DNA of 64,000 nucleotides from CF-167 sp963695195. GTDB lineage: Bacteria > Chloroflexota > Limnocylindria > QHBO01. Below the pieces are notes generated by a model that was not told the origin of the DNA, searched no databases, and saw only the letters and a program-made list of their open reading frames with translations. The position numbers and the translations under genes were made by a program. Location of the stretch: NCBI GenBank assembly GCA_963695195.1, contig CAVOGE010000007.1, positions 1 to 64,000 on the forward strand, read 5' to 3'. Position 1 is the first letter of the stretch. Each line of letters begins with the position of its first letter. Shown here piece after piece: positions 8,474 to 16,749 of this stretch.

Positions 8474-8782
8474 CTAGTCCCTCCCAGCAGGGGCGTACAT
8501 CGCGCGGAGGTCCTCGACGGCGCTCGCCGATATCTCGCCGCGCTCGTGCCGACGATCCGCCTCGGCGAGGAACGCGCGCCGAGCGCTCCACGGGCTCATC
8601 TTCAGTTCGACTGCCTGGCGACACGCCGCGCAGGCGAAACGGAGACCACGCCCAGAGCATCCGCCGAAAGCGACACCCCACTCGCGGGTGCGATCGGTCG
8701 CGCTGATGCGGCCCCACATGATGGGAACCGGCTTGAGCTCCTGACCGCAGTTGGGGCAGATCTCGTCCGACGTCTCAGTCAT
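8474..8782 (-). CDS. Small zinc-ribbon-like protein (102 aa)
   Basis: Two Cys pairs, ICPNCGQE near residue 10 and FACAACRQ near residue 50, are spaced as in a zinc ribbon. The C-terminal part (ARRAFLAEADRRHERGEIS) is helical. The ATG at 8782 (MTETSDEICPNC) is preferred over an upstream extension because it places the first Cys pair close to the N-terminus. It lies 24 bp downstream of the GIY-YIG-like gene, on the same strand. Function unknown; nucleic-acid binding is plausible. Confidence 0.5.
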   Translation of the reverse strand: MTETSDEICPNCGQELKPVPIMWGRISATDRTREWGVAFGGCSGRGLRFACAACRQAVELKMSPWSARRAFLAEADRRHERGEISASAVEDLRAMYAPAGRD

Positions 8783-8806
8783 GCGGCCATTGTAGGAGTG
8801 CACCGA

Positions 8807-9265
8807 TCAGGCTCCGTGCACGGTAAACCCCGCCTCGCAGAGCCGCCACAGCAGAGCCATCTCGACAACACGTGCGTCGCCGTAGGACATCGGATTGAAT
8901 CGGTTCACCAGACGAGGAATGAGGCCGATGCCGTACCGCTTGATCCGCTTCTTGCCAGCCATGGTGCCGGCCATGTGCTGCAGGTACCGCTCATCGGGAC
9001 TCAGGACGGTCATCCCGACATAGAAACTGAAAGGATCCTCGCCGGGCACGTCTCGAAGCAGCGCGATGTACACGGAATGGGTTCCCACATCCCGTTTCCT
9101 GTTTGCTTGCACCCGGCGGGTCGCGCGCTGCAGTCGCACCACCGTTTCCTCGTCGAGCGGGGCCCGCGTGGTCTGCGCCGTGGCTCCACTCGCATCAGGT
9201 ATCCGCAGGCGAAGCGTCCGGGGCGGCGGCTTGGGCTTGCCGGCGGATCGTCTTGTGGGATTCAT
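8807..9265 (-). CDS. GIY-YIG-like nuclease-fold protein (152 aa)
   Basis: The C-terminal 90 residues read THSVYIALLRD...FSFYVGMT..SPDERYLQHM, then KRYGIGLIPRLVNRF and VEMALLWRLCEAGF. This is the beta-strand 'VYI', 'FYVGMT', Arg-containing helix and late Glu order of GIY-YIG domains, with VYI and YVG replacing GIY and YIG. The N-terminal 60 residues are basic and probably disordered. The ATG at 9265 is preferred to the far upstream start because the extension is low-complexity. It might be a solitary restriction-type nuclease in the island; the changed motif means activity is uncertain. Confidence 0.55.
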   Translation of the reverse strand: MNPTRRSAGKPKPPPRTLRLRIPDASGATAQTTRAPLDEETVVRLQRATRRVQANRKRDVGTHSVYIALLRDVPGEDPFSFYVGMTVLSPDERYLQHMAGTMAGKKRIKRYGIGLIPRLVNRFNPMSYGDARVVEMALLWRLCEAGFTVHGA

Positions 9266-9425
9266 CGCAAGGACATGAGGCTTCGCATACGTACCAGCGT
9301 AACGGCCAGATGTCAGGCCGGCGTCCACTCCACCAGACCGATGTCCTCGCGACGATCTCCACCTCAGCGCACGAGAGCTCGCCCTCGTCCCCGACAACGC
9401 GACCGCCACGCTTGCTGCCTGCCAC
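9195..9425 (-). CDS. Possible very small zinc-finger protein (76 aa)
   Basis: The segment IWPLRWYVCEASCPCDESHK resembles the second half of short bacterial zinc-finger proteins of the PF11672 type (W.C....C.....H), and a further Cys lies at residue 20. It overlaps the GIY-YIG-like gene start by about 70 bp on the same strand in a different frame. It could equally be a decayed piece. Low confidence. Confidence 0.25.
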   Translation of the reverse strand: MAGSKRGGRVVGDEGELSCAEVEIVARTSVWWSGRRPDIWPLRWYVCEASCPCDESHKTIRRQAQAAAPDASPADT

Positions 9426-9767
9426 CCAACCGGAGATGGGAATGGAAGTCAGTCAGCTGGCAAGCTGGCCAAAGGGATACCTGGCGACGCTCTAGGACGT
9501 CGACCATCGCGTCGGCTGCTGTTAGCTCCATCGATTCACTGATACCGCAGGCAGGACTCACCGCTTTACGCAGGCCTACCACAGAGCGAAAGGTCGGCTG
9601 CTGGCAGGAGTTCGCCATGGGCAGGCGAGGGGCGACCGTGCACGCGCAGAGAAACGGGCTGCAGCGCCTGCCGCAAGGCACCAGCCCTTGCTCAAAAGCG
9701 ATCGGCCGACCAGACTCCATGGGCAGCGGCCGAGTTCGCTGGCTGTGCGTACCGAAAGAGGCGGATC
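9426..9767. other. Intergenic region between divergent genes
   Basis: About 340 bp between the minus-strand zinc/GIY-YIG genes and the plus-strand helicase. I see no conserved coding frame, no repeat and no clear promoter hexamers, though both transcription units must start in or near it. Confidence 0.3.
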
Positions 9768-11690
9768 GTGATTGGTGTCGAAGGCCAGCGCCTGTTGGGC
9801 AGTAGCACCTTCTTCGAGGATTACGCGCGGCTCAACAGCCAAACGGCCGATAAGGTGATCTCAACTCTGGCACTCATCCGCGCCAACGGTTCTCGCTACA
9901 CGTCTCTCCACACGCGGAAGATCGCCGGCCACCCAGACGGGCGGTTCCACTTCATGAACGTTGACGACCAATATCGGATGGTCGTCGTTCTAGAAGGGCG
10001 TGACGTCTTCTTCGAGATGGTTGGCAACCACGATGAGACCCTGAAGCGCGGCGCCGATGCCACCCTCCGCGAGTACGAGGAGAGGTTGGCAATTGACCCG
10101 GAGACTTTCGTTCGTGTACTGAAGACGCCGGCCACGATCCTCGAGGCGCCGACCCTTTTCGGGGAGCTGCCAGCATCCCTCGCGGAGATCGTGGCACAGC
10201 CTGAACTCGTCGCTGATCTCATCACCGGCGATCTATTCGGGTCCCTCGAGGGATACCGTGACGGGCGGATCGAGGATTGGATGATCTTCCTGTCTCCGCT
10301 TCAACGGAGGGCCGTCGACCGGAACCTGAACGGGCCAGCGCGGATCACGGGTGGCCCCGGCACTGGCAAGACAGTCGTCGGCCTTCATCGAGCTGCCAAG
10401 CTGACCAGGGAGCTTGTCGGTCCCAAACGCGTTCTCATGACTTCATTCGTACGGACTATCCCGGAGACCCTCGACCAGCTGTTCAAACGATTGGCTCCTG
10501 GCCAGCACAGGTTCGTGGACTTTCGACACATCCATGAGATGGCCGCGGACTTCCTTCGAACGCGAGGCCAATGGGTCGACCGCGACGCTAATGCGGCTGA
10601 CGCGGCCCGCGCGCGGTTCGAGCGGCGGTTCAACGCCGAACCAGGGCGAGCCCTTTCCCTGCTTTCCCAGGGATTCAGCTCGGCATACCTTTGGGACGAG
10701 ATCACTCGAGTCATTGAAGGGCGCGCCATCACTGATCTCACGGCCTACTTGCAGATCAAGCGACACGGCCGCAAGCGACCGATGCAGGCCGAGGCGCGTC
10801 GGCTCACGTGGACAATCTACGAGGAATATCGCGAGGCCTGCGATCGACAACGGCCCCGGCTCGTGGACGCCGAGTGGATGCTCCAGCTCGCTCATCACGC
10901 CCTCCGCAAAGAGCCGACGGGTCAGCGATACCAAGCGATCGTCGTTGACGAAGCGCAAGACATGACGGAGGTCGGCCTCCGATTCCTGCTCGAACTGCTT
11001 GAAGATGGACCCGCGGGCCGCTTGATCTTGATTGGGGATCAAGCCCAGCGGGTCTATCCGGGCGGCTTCCGGCTCTCCGACATAGGCGTCGATACCCGAG
11101 GGCGCAGCTTCACGCTGCGTGAGTCATACCGGTCCACTGACGAGATCATGCAGGCGGTTGGCGCGCTCGGCCGGGACTTGTCGGCTGAGGACTACGGTGA
11201 GGACGGTTTGGCAAGCCTTGCCTCCAGCACGGTGCGGCGCGGGTTAAGACCAGTGCTGCGCCGGTTCTCCTCGCCGGAGGAGGAAACGGAGTGGTGGGTC
11301 AAGAACCTCGCCATAGCCGATGACCCAGACTCCATCGGCCTCTTGCTTCCGACCAACAGAGCGGTGGATCTATGGGCTGCTCGCCTAAGAGCTGCGGGCG
11401 TCCCAAGCGTTGAACTGTCGAAGTGGAAAGGTCGACCGACCCCGGGGGTGAAGGTTGGGACCTATCATCGAAGCAAGGGACTGGAGTTCAAGCGCGTTGT
11501 CCTTCCGGGCCTCGACGATTCGTTCCCCTGGGCTCATGAGACCGACACCGACGGCATCCTGCTTCAGGGGTCGACGCTGTACGTCGCAATGAGCCGCGCG
11601 AGGGATACCTTGGAGATCAGCCACGGTGGGGCGCCGTCACCCTTCCTTGGCGCAGTCACTCCCTATTGCGAGGTCGACAACCAGGAGTGA
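9768..11690 (+). CDS. RelE/ParE-like domain fused to SF1 (UvrD-like) helicase, 640 aa
   Basis: Residues about 14-90 resemble a RelE/ParE fold: TADKVISTLALIRANG, KIAGHPDGRFHFMNVDDQYR, MVVVLEGRDVFFEMVGNHDE. From residue 180 it is a superfamily 1 helicase: Q-like motif FLSPLQRRAV, Walker A GGPGTGKT (195-202), DEAQDM, GDQAQRVYPGG, GTYHRSKGLEFKRVVLPG and LYVAMSRARDTL. The GTG at 9768 is the only start that keeps the N-terminal domain intact. The protein is shorter than UvrD (about 720 aa). It stands alone on the plus strand inside the island. The RelE-like part may position the helicase on ribosomes or RNA instead of acting as a free toxin; that is inference. Confidence 0.8.
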   Translation: MIGVEGQRLLGSSTFFEDYARLNSQTADKVISTLALIRANGSRYTSLHTRKIAGHPDGRFHFMNVDDQYRMVVVLEGRDVFFEMVGNHDETLKRGADATLREYEERLAIDPETFVRVLKTPATILEAPTLFGELPASLAEIVAQPELVADLITGDLFGSLEGYRDGRIEDWMIFLSPLQRRAVDRNLNGPARITGGPGTGKTVVGLHRAAKLTRELVGPKRVLMTSFVRTIPETLDQLFKRLAPGQHRFVDFRHIHEMAADFLRTRGQWVDRDANAADAARARFERRFNAEPGRALSLLSQGFSSAYLWDEITRVIEGRAITDLTAYLQIKRHGRKRPMQAEARRLTWTIYEEYREACDRQRPRLVDAEWMLQLAHHALRKEPTGQRYQAIVVDEAQDMTEVGLRFLLELLEDGPAGRLILIGDQAQRVYPGGFRLSDIGVDTRGRSFTLRESYRSTDEIMQAVGALGRDLSAEDYGEDGLASLASSTVRRGLRPVLRRFSSPEEETEWWVKNLAIADDPDSIGLLLPTNRAVDLWAARLRAAGVPSVELSKWKGRPTPGVKVGTYHRSKGLEFKRVVLPGLDDSFPWAHETDTDGILLQGSTLYVAMSRARDTLEISHGGAPSPFLGAVTPYCEVDNQE

Positions 11691-11766
11691 CCACCGGACC
11701 TGACAGTCGGATGCCCCAACTTCCATCGCGGGACCAATTCAGACCAGGACCGCCCTGCCGCCGATC

Positions 11767-12018
11767 GTGGCGGTCACCTCGCCGCAGCTGGCGGTGGTCC
11801 GCTTCCACGGCCGGCGCACCGAGCCCTGGGAGGCCAAGGGCATCCCGGTGGTCGAGCGCTTCCGCTACCTCTACGACGCCGATGAGCTGGGCGAATGGGT
11901 CCCCCGCATCCGGCAGGCGGCCGGTCAGGTCAAGAACCCGCGCCTGCTGATGAACAACTGCTACGCCAACTACGGGACGACCAATGCCCGGGAGATCGCT
12001 GCGATGCTGGCGAGTTAG
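11767..12018 (+). pseudogene. DUF72 (YecE-like) protein, C-terminal remnant
   Basis: VVRFHGRR.E.WEAKGIPVVERFRYLYDADELGEWV, continuing to LLMNNCYANYGTTNAREIAAML and a stop, is the conserved C-terminal third of the DUF72 TIM-barrel family (about 240-280 aa when whole). The N-terminal two thirds are absent; upstream sequence is unrelated. A second, shorter copy of the same region lies 1.5 kb downstream, so this is a recombination or insertion scar and not a working gene. Confidence 0.75.
11787..11885 (+). repeat. 99-bp direct repeat, copy 1 (DUF72 coding fragment)
   Basis: Matches 13316-13414 in the same orientation with two substitutions (cacgg/catgg and gccctg/gacctg). It encodes VRFHGRR.E.WEAKGIPVVE of DUF72. 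Confidence 0.85.
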
Positions 12019-12111
12019 TACGGCGGATACGGTCACTAGCACGGCCGTTCGTGCAGCGATACGGGTGCGCATGTCATCAGCGCCAGTCACGGCGTAGCTA
12101 CCATGGAAGCC

Positions 12112-12843
12112 ATGCCTGCTGAGCGACTCTGGGACCTGCGCATCACGCGCCGCTGCCTTCGTGACGACCTGGGGGTGAGCGACGCTGAGTCAGGGAATGC
12201 AGAGGCACACGTGGACGTCTACCCGCTGGTTCGCGCTTTCGTTGAGCGCCGGGGACAGAGACCTGCCGGACAGGAGTCCTTCCGCTGCGGCACGGCCGTC
12301 ACGGGCTTGCCGCTCTTTACATTGCATTCCGGCAATGACCGGGGCGCGACCTGGCACCAGGAATCGGTGCCGCCCGGGGTAACGTCCGACTACGAGCTTG
12401 GGATCGTCTGGCTCTTAGGCATCCGCTCCGAGCACGACTACGACGCCCTATGCCGCCTAGGCGATAGCCTGCGGCCGTCGCGAGAGGACGCGCAAGCTTT
12501 CATCGATGATCAGGCGCTGACCTTCGCGCGCGCGCTGGTGGAAGAGGTGCCCGCACTCCTAGTCCGCGCTGAGCAGAACAAGGGCCGAATTGTCGAGGGG
12601 GTCATCGCCGGCCGTATCAGAGTCCGGCTCTATCGCGATCCCGACGATGAGGCGCCGTTGCTTACGGTCGCCATAGGCAGCAACCCGCTGCCAGCGACGG
12701 CTCAGCTGGTGAAAAACTGGTTCGCACGTCTGCTGTCAGCGTTCTTCCCGGGCGACTTTGCTGATCTGTCGTTTGCCAACGACATCGGCGGTCAGCCGCT
12801 GAATGGGGATGAGTCAGCCTACTGCAGCTTCCCCATGAGCTGA
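12112..12843 (+). CDS. Hypothetical protein (243 aa)
   Basis: Not recognised. The protein is soluble and acidic in the middle, with ESFRCGTAVTGLPLFTLHSG, a central DYELGIVWLLGIRSEHDYDAL helix and a C-terminal LVKNWFARLLSAFFPGDF segment. Start at ATG 12112 (MPAERLWDL) or 12103. Its last 30 bp overlap the end of the convergent small gene. It lies between the two DUF72 fragments, which makes it the likely cargo of whatever event duplicated them. Confidence 0.5.
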   Translation: MPAERLWDLRITRRCLRDDLGVSDAESGNAEAHVDVYPLVRAFVERRGQRPAGQESFRCGTAVTGLPLFTLHSGNDRGATWHQESVPPGVTSDYELGIVWLLGIRSEHDYDALCRLGDSLRPSREDAQAFIDDQALTFARALVEEVPALLVRAEQNKGRIVEGVIAGRIRVRLYRDPDDEAPLLTVAIGSNPLPATAQLVKNWFARLLSAFFPGDFADLSFANDIGGQPLNGDESAYCSFPMS

Positions 12844-13173
12844 CCGATCGCTTCGGTTGGGCCTCGGCGCGGGCCGATCAGCCACCTGCCTGGCCTGCTC
12901 TCGCCGCAGCGCAGAGTAGTCCGTCATCTGTTCGGCAAGCCCGCGAGCATCCTTGCGAAGAGCAGCGGTTAGCCCGTCGATGTCGCCAGACTCAATGAAG
13001 GCGCGAGTCTCAGCGTGGAGGGCAGCAAGCTCCTCACGGTGATTGACCATGTACTCGCGAAGAGCCGTATGCACGACGTCAGCAGGCATCTGGCGATTAA
13101 GGTCAGCGAGCAGACGAATGGGATCGTGGTCAGAAGCAAAGATGCGCATTGGCTTGGTGCGGGTGACAAGCAT
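12814..13173 (-). CDS. Hypothetical small helical protein (119 aa)
   Basis: Almost entirely helical: PIRLLADLNRQMPADVVHTALREYM, then REELAALHAETRAFIESGDIDG. The basic C-terminal tail (RPAPRPNRSDR) is probably disordered. An internal ATG (MRIFASDHD, 13149) is an alternative start. The size and short N-terminal strand resemble antitoxin-like regulators, but no family is recognised. Converges with, and overlaps by 30 bp, the 243-residue gene. Confidence 0.4.
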   Translation of the reverse strand: MLVTRTKPMRIFASDHDPIRLLADLNRQMPADVVHTALREYMVNHREELAALHAETRAFIESGDIDGLTAALRKDARGLAEQMTDYSALRREQARQVADRPAPRPNRSDRSAHGEAAVG

Positions 13174-13315
13174 CGGATCTACTCGGAGCGGTGTTACGCA
13201 GTAACAATGTCACGATGCGTGCAAGTTGTCAATTGTCGGCAATGGCGAATGCCTAGGACCTTCGACACACCAGAATGGCCATTAGACCCAACAGTCGGAC
13301 CTTGAATGGAGGTCT

Positions 13316-13414
13316 GCTGGCGGTGGTCCGCTTCCATGGCCGGCGCACCGAGACCTGGGAGGCCAAGGGCATCCCGGTGGTCGAGCGCTTCCGCTACCTC
13401 TACGACGCCGATGA
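13316..13414 (+). repeat. 99-bp direct repeat, copy 2 (DUF72 coding fragment)
   Basis: 97 of 99 positions match 11787-11885. Both edges are abrupt. On the right, the DUF72 similarity stops exactly where the minus-strand gene starting at 13634 loses its C-terminus. Confidence 0.85.
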
Positions 13415-13634
13415 CTTCTGTAACGGCGTATGCATGTTGAGGATTCTGGCCAATTTTGGCGAGCACCCTGACGGCAAAAGCGCCGAGCCGCTGATCTGCT
13501 AGCCACAATGCTATTGGCGGAATGGCGTCACGTCCGTAAGTCGCGATCGAATCGCGGAAGGTGATTCGCTCGCCGGGAGCCGCAGCTGCGGCAAGGGAGA
13601 GCAACACCTCAAGATCTCGGCCGTCAGACGACAT
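13415..13634 (-). pseudogene. Truncated HEAT-repeat-like protein (N-terminal 73 residues)
   Basis: From the ATG at 13634, about 73 codons read as a normal helical-repeat protein (RITFRDSIATYGRDAIPPIA, then LGAFAVRVLAKIGQNPQHAY), typical of HEAT-like repeats found at the C-termini or N-termini of defence and scaffold proteins. The frame then passes into the antisense of the DUF72 fragment at 13414. The rest of the gene is missing, so I call it a truncation at the recombination junction. Confidence 0.55.
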
Positions 13635-13728
13635 GTCTGTGCCCTACTTTTTCACCACAGACACGCATACCCAAGACGTCATGGTCGTCCGGTACCCAGA
13701 CGTCTGAGATCAAAAGGTTGCCGAGGGC

Positions 13729-14172
13729 TCACCGGACCGGGAGCTCGCCAACGAACCAGCGGGCCGGTCCGCTCAAGTCGATGACTTGCCGCTTCGTCTC
13801 CTTGAGCAGGGCGAGCTCGCTGACAATGCGAATGTGAAATTCATCCTCGCCGTCGCGAGTGAATTCGACGAGGTCGCCTGCCACAGCACCGAGGTCCCGG
13901 ATCGCACCGAGCACGTGCGTGAGGCGATACTCGTTCCGTGTTCCGAGGCGATGTAAACGGCTGTTGTAGTAGATGTACCGCCAGGACCAATGCTGCCCGC
14001 CGGGGCCGACAACCAACAGCCACGTGTCAGGGTTGAACTTTGAAGGATCGAGGGGTGGGAAGAAGCCCACCAGCGTCTTCGGAACTGTCCACCCGGCTTG
14101 ATGAGAGCGAGTGTCGCCGACGTCGTTCGGGCTGAGCACCTTGAGGATCCGGTCCGATCTCGGTCCGGTCAT
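13729..14172 (-). CDS. EcoRII-N-like (B3-fold) DNA-binding protein, last gene of restriction-type operon
   Basis: 147 residues with the signature SPNDVGDTRSHQAGWTVPK (residues 14-32), an FFPPLDP loop, and a central WRYIYYNSRLHR followed by GTRNEYRLTH and GDLVEFTRD. This matches the effector/target-recognition domain of EcoRII and BfiI, in which SHQAG and GTRNEYR are hallmark motifs. No nuclease domain is attached; the EcoRII C-terminal catalytic domain is replaced by the separate PD-(D/E)XK gene next door. The ATG overlaps that gene's stop (ATGA). I infer that it provides sequence recognition for the nuclease. Confidence 0.85.
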   Translation of the reverse strand: MTGPRSDRILKVLSPNDVGDTRSHQAGWTVPKTLVGFFPPLDPSKFNPDTWLLVVGPGGQHWSWRYIYYNSRLHRLGTRNEYRLTHVLGAIRDLGAVAGDLVEFTRDGEDEFHIRIVSELALLKETKRQVIDLSGPARWFVGELPVR

Positions 14173-15092
14173 CCCGCCGAGCCCTCATGGGACTCGGGCT
14201 CGCGATGCGTCGTGCGAATGCCGTCCCACGAGTCGGGCCAGGCGATCACCACGCCGTGATCTTCTCCGAGAGGGAGCCATACGGGATCCGCGGGTTCGCT
14301 TTCGATGAAGAGGACTGGGTTGATGGCGCGCGGCGAGGCGATCCTGAGTCTGGCCGCGTAGTGGAGCACCTGCCCGAATCCCAAGCGAATCTGCCCGTCC
14401 TCGTGGCCTGAGGTCGATTTCACCTCACACACCGATAGACTGCCATCGCGCTCGAGCCAGGCAAGGTCGAATTGCACGTCCCCGTCGGGATCGAGCGGCC
14501 GGATGTCTTCCTTCTCGAGCCGGTCGATCAACCAGTTTTCAAGGCGCTTATGGGTGGCGGTCGCCCGATCCCTCTCGGCAGGGTCGTACTCCCAGCTCAC
14601 GTTTTCTGCGATCGCCACGTCGCGTCGTCTCGCAGCGCGGGTATGCGATGGGACCTGAGCGATGGCGAGGGAGCCAAGCATGAATCGCGTGAGGCGGACA
14701 CAAACGTCCGTGAGTCGGCTCTGTCGCGTCTCGTCCGACTCGCCAGCGACCGCATTCCCCTCGCGTGCATCGAAGAGCACCGGCCTGCCGGCCACGGGTG
14801 TGCTCCTGATCTCCCACCCCAAGGCCGCTGTGTCGGCAGCTAGCTCGTCTCCATTCTCGGGCTTCTGCTCGAGGCGGTTGATCACTTCGCGTACGAGCTG
14901 CCCGGAAAACGGGGCGGCTTCGACCGTGACTGTGTTCCGCAGCGCCACGTGCTCGATGCGGATGAAGTAGGAGGCCTCCCCGGGCTGAAAGCCGACCGGG
15001 GTGATCTGCGAGATCCCGGGTGCCAGATCCACACCGGAGTGGGGTATTTCGGTCGCCACGGACAGCAAGGCAGCCAAGTCTTCGACTCTCAT
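14169..15092 (-). CDS. PD-(D/E)XK restriction nuclease (307 aa)
   Basis: The C-terminal half holds a PD-(D/E)XK core: VQFDLAWLERDGSLSVCEVK, with D209, E223 and K225, followed by GFGQVLHYAARL whose Gln is typical of the core helix. The N-terminal 150 residues are beta-rich (IRIEHVALRNTVTVEAAPFS) and not recognised. It overlaps both neighbours (ATGA at 15089-15092 with the ATPase gene and at 14169-14172 with the EcoRII-N-like gene). It is the most likely DNA-cutting subunit of the six-gene system. Confidence 0.8.
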   Translation of the reverse strand: MRVEDLAALLSVATEIPHSGVDLAPGISQITPVGFQPGEASYFIRIEHVALRNTVTVEAAPFSGQLVREVINRLEQKPENGDELAADTAALGWEIRSTPVAGRPVLFDAREGNAVAGESDETRQSRLTDVCVRLTRFMLGSLAIAQVPSHTRAARRRDVAIAENVSWEYDPAERDRATATHKRLENWLIDRLEKEDIRPLDPDGDVQFDLAWLERDGSLSVCEVKSTSGHEDGQIRLGFGQVLHYAARLRIASPRAINPVLFIESEPADPVWLPLGEDHGVVIAWPDSWDGIRTTHREPESHEGSAG

Positions 15093-16720
15093 GACCCGGC
15101 GGATCGAGCGGCAGGCCCGGCGGCATCGTCCTCGGGTGCAGCCGCGTCCTCGACATCAGGCTCGGGCAGATCGCTAAGGGCGAGCTTGCGAAGGATACGG
15201 GACACCACCTGTCTCACTCCGTCCATGTGCTCCTGCTCGCGCTCACTGACCGCCTCGAGCTGCGCCGAGACAAGGGCCCAGAGAAAGAAATCAAGCGCCT
15301 GATGGGCGAGGGGAAAGTCGCTGAGCGGGTAGTAAGCCCGCTGGTAGAACGGATGACCAGTGTTCACGCGGATCGAGCGCTGGTTGTGACTGTAGGCCGT
15401 CTCCCACAGGACGCCATCGTCGAGCGAGGCCACGGGGACGATGGGGCGCTCCTCCTCCTCAGTGGTCTTGACGACGATGACCACTTTGCCCTGCTGGTTC
15501 TCGACGAGCACGTGGCTTGCATCCTGCTGCGTGGTCTGAGCGCCGGACAGCCCGTCTTTTGACAGGGCCCTATTGGACCTCTCGTGCGCGTTCCCGGACA
15601 GGGCCGTGATCTTGTTGCGTTGCTTTTGATCGTAGTGGAGGCGTGCTTGCGCTCGGGGTGCGGCGAGGCGCTGACGAAGCTCGTTCGCGATCTCGTGGCG
15701 GAATTCGATTCGGGACTTCTTAATGTCGAGTTTCAGCGCGTCGTCTAGTTGGTGATCAAAGCTGAGGTCGACCCGCAGGTAACTGTAGTGGGGCTCGAGG
15801 CTGAACAGGCCAAGCCATGTCCCGTAGGCAAGGAGCCGGTCGTGGCGGAAAACGTAGAAACCCTGAAGGTCATTCGTTATGTTCTCGATGGTCTGCTGCT
15901 CCTCGGTGAGCGTGCTCTTGTGCGGGAGCAGGTACGCCTTGACGGTCATCTCGGCCGTACGGCCGTCAATCTGGACGTCGAACGGCATCTCGAGAAGCTT
16001 CTCGAGACCGGGGAGGCCAGTGCCGAAGGGATCCCAAGCCTTGAGCGGCAGGTCATTGACAGAGATCGTGATCTTCTTCTCGTCATCCCGTGAGAGGTAG
16101 CGGCTGTAGGTCAGGGCGAGGTGCCACCGGAGCTCTTTCTCGACGGCGTCGAACGCGCGCTTCGCCCACCCACCGCCGGGGTTCTGGTACTCGCGGTCGA
16201 ACAGCCGATCGACCTTGCGCCAGATCACCGCGGTGCCTGCCGCATTGGGAGAGACCGCATCGATCAACCCGATGTCGAAATCGGACGGCTCGGGGTACTG
16301 CACGCGCCATTCGTTAGTCTCCTGCACGAAGGCGAGATCCCAGCGTGCCCCGATCGGCACGAGGTCCTCGGCCGTGCGTGTGACCACGTCCAGCTGCCGG
16401 GCCATAGAGAACGATGCAGTCTTCAGGCCGAGTCCGAACTTGCCGAGGCTGTATGGGTCGTGGCGCGGTGGCGAGCCCAGGCGCATGGCATCCCTGAGTG
16501 TCGGTATGTCCATGCCCTTCCCGTTGTCGGCCACGACGATCTGCACTTGGGCGCCAGGCAATTGGCCCACTGATACGTCGATGCGACTCGCACCGGCCGC
16601 GATCGAGTTGTCGACGACGTCAGCGACGGCCGTATTGAACGAGTAGCCGGTGTCCCTGAGGCCTTCGATAGTGCGCGCGGCATCGGGAATGAGGACTTCC
16701 GAGTCGATATCTTGTTGCAC
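15089..16720 (-). CDS. MORC/MutL-like GHKL ATPase (543 aa)
   Basis: A GHKL ATP-binding domain near the N-terminus: AVADVVDNSIAAGAS (D37, N38), DNGKGM (65-70), GSPPRHDPYSLGKFGLGLKT (ATP lid and glycine loop, about 81-100). An S5-like transducer region and a helical C-terminal region follow (HPFYQRAYYPLSDFPLAHQA). This is the architecture of prokaryotic MORC homologues found in restriction loci. The GTG at 16720 is chosen because AAGAGG precedes it at 9-nt spacing and it lies 29 bp after the helicase stop; a longer frame to 16999 is Arg-rich antisense of the helicase gene. The acidic tail (PEPDVEDAAAPEDD) is probably disordered. It probably acts as an ATP-driven DNA clamp. Confidence 0.85.
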   Translation of the reverse strand: MQQDIDSEVLIPDAARTIEGLRDTGYSFNTAVADVVDNSIAAGASRIDVSVGQLPGAQVQIVVADNGKGMDIPTLRDAMRLGSPPRHDPYSLGKFGLGLKTASFSMARQLDVVTRTAEDLVPIGARWDLAFVQETNEWRVQYPEPSDFDIGLIDAVSPNAAGTAVIWRKVDRLFDREYQNPGGGWAKRAFDAVEKELRWHLALTYSRYLSRDDEKKITISVNDLPLKAWDPFGTGLPGLEKLLEMPFDVQIDGRTAEMTVKAYLLPHKSTLTEEQQTIENITNDLQGFYVFRHDRLLAYGTWLGLFSLEPHYSYLRVDLSFDHQLDDALKLDIKKSRIEFRHEIANELRQRLAAPRAQARLHYDQKQRNKITALSGNAHERSNRALSKDGLSGAQTTQQDASHVLVENQQGKVVIVVKTTEEEERPIVPVASLDDGVLWETAYSHNQRSIRVNTGHPFYQRAYYPLSDFPLAHQALDFFLWALVSAQLEAVSEREQEHMDGVRQVVSRILRKLALSDLPEPDVEDAAAPEDDAAGPAARSAGS

Positions 16721-16749
16721 GACGGTTTGCCTCTTGCTGTGCTTGGTGG

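Noticed and set aside
16718..16720. Programmed frameshift or read-through between SNF2 and MORC genes
   Set aside because: A 29-bp gap with a separate ribosome binding site explains the junction better.
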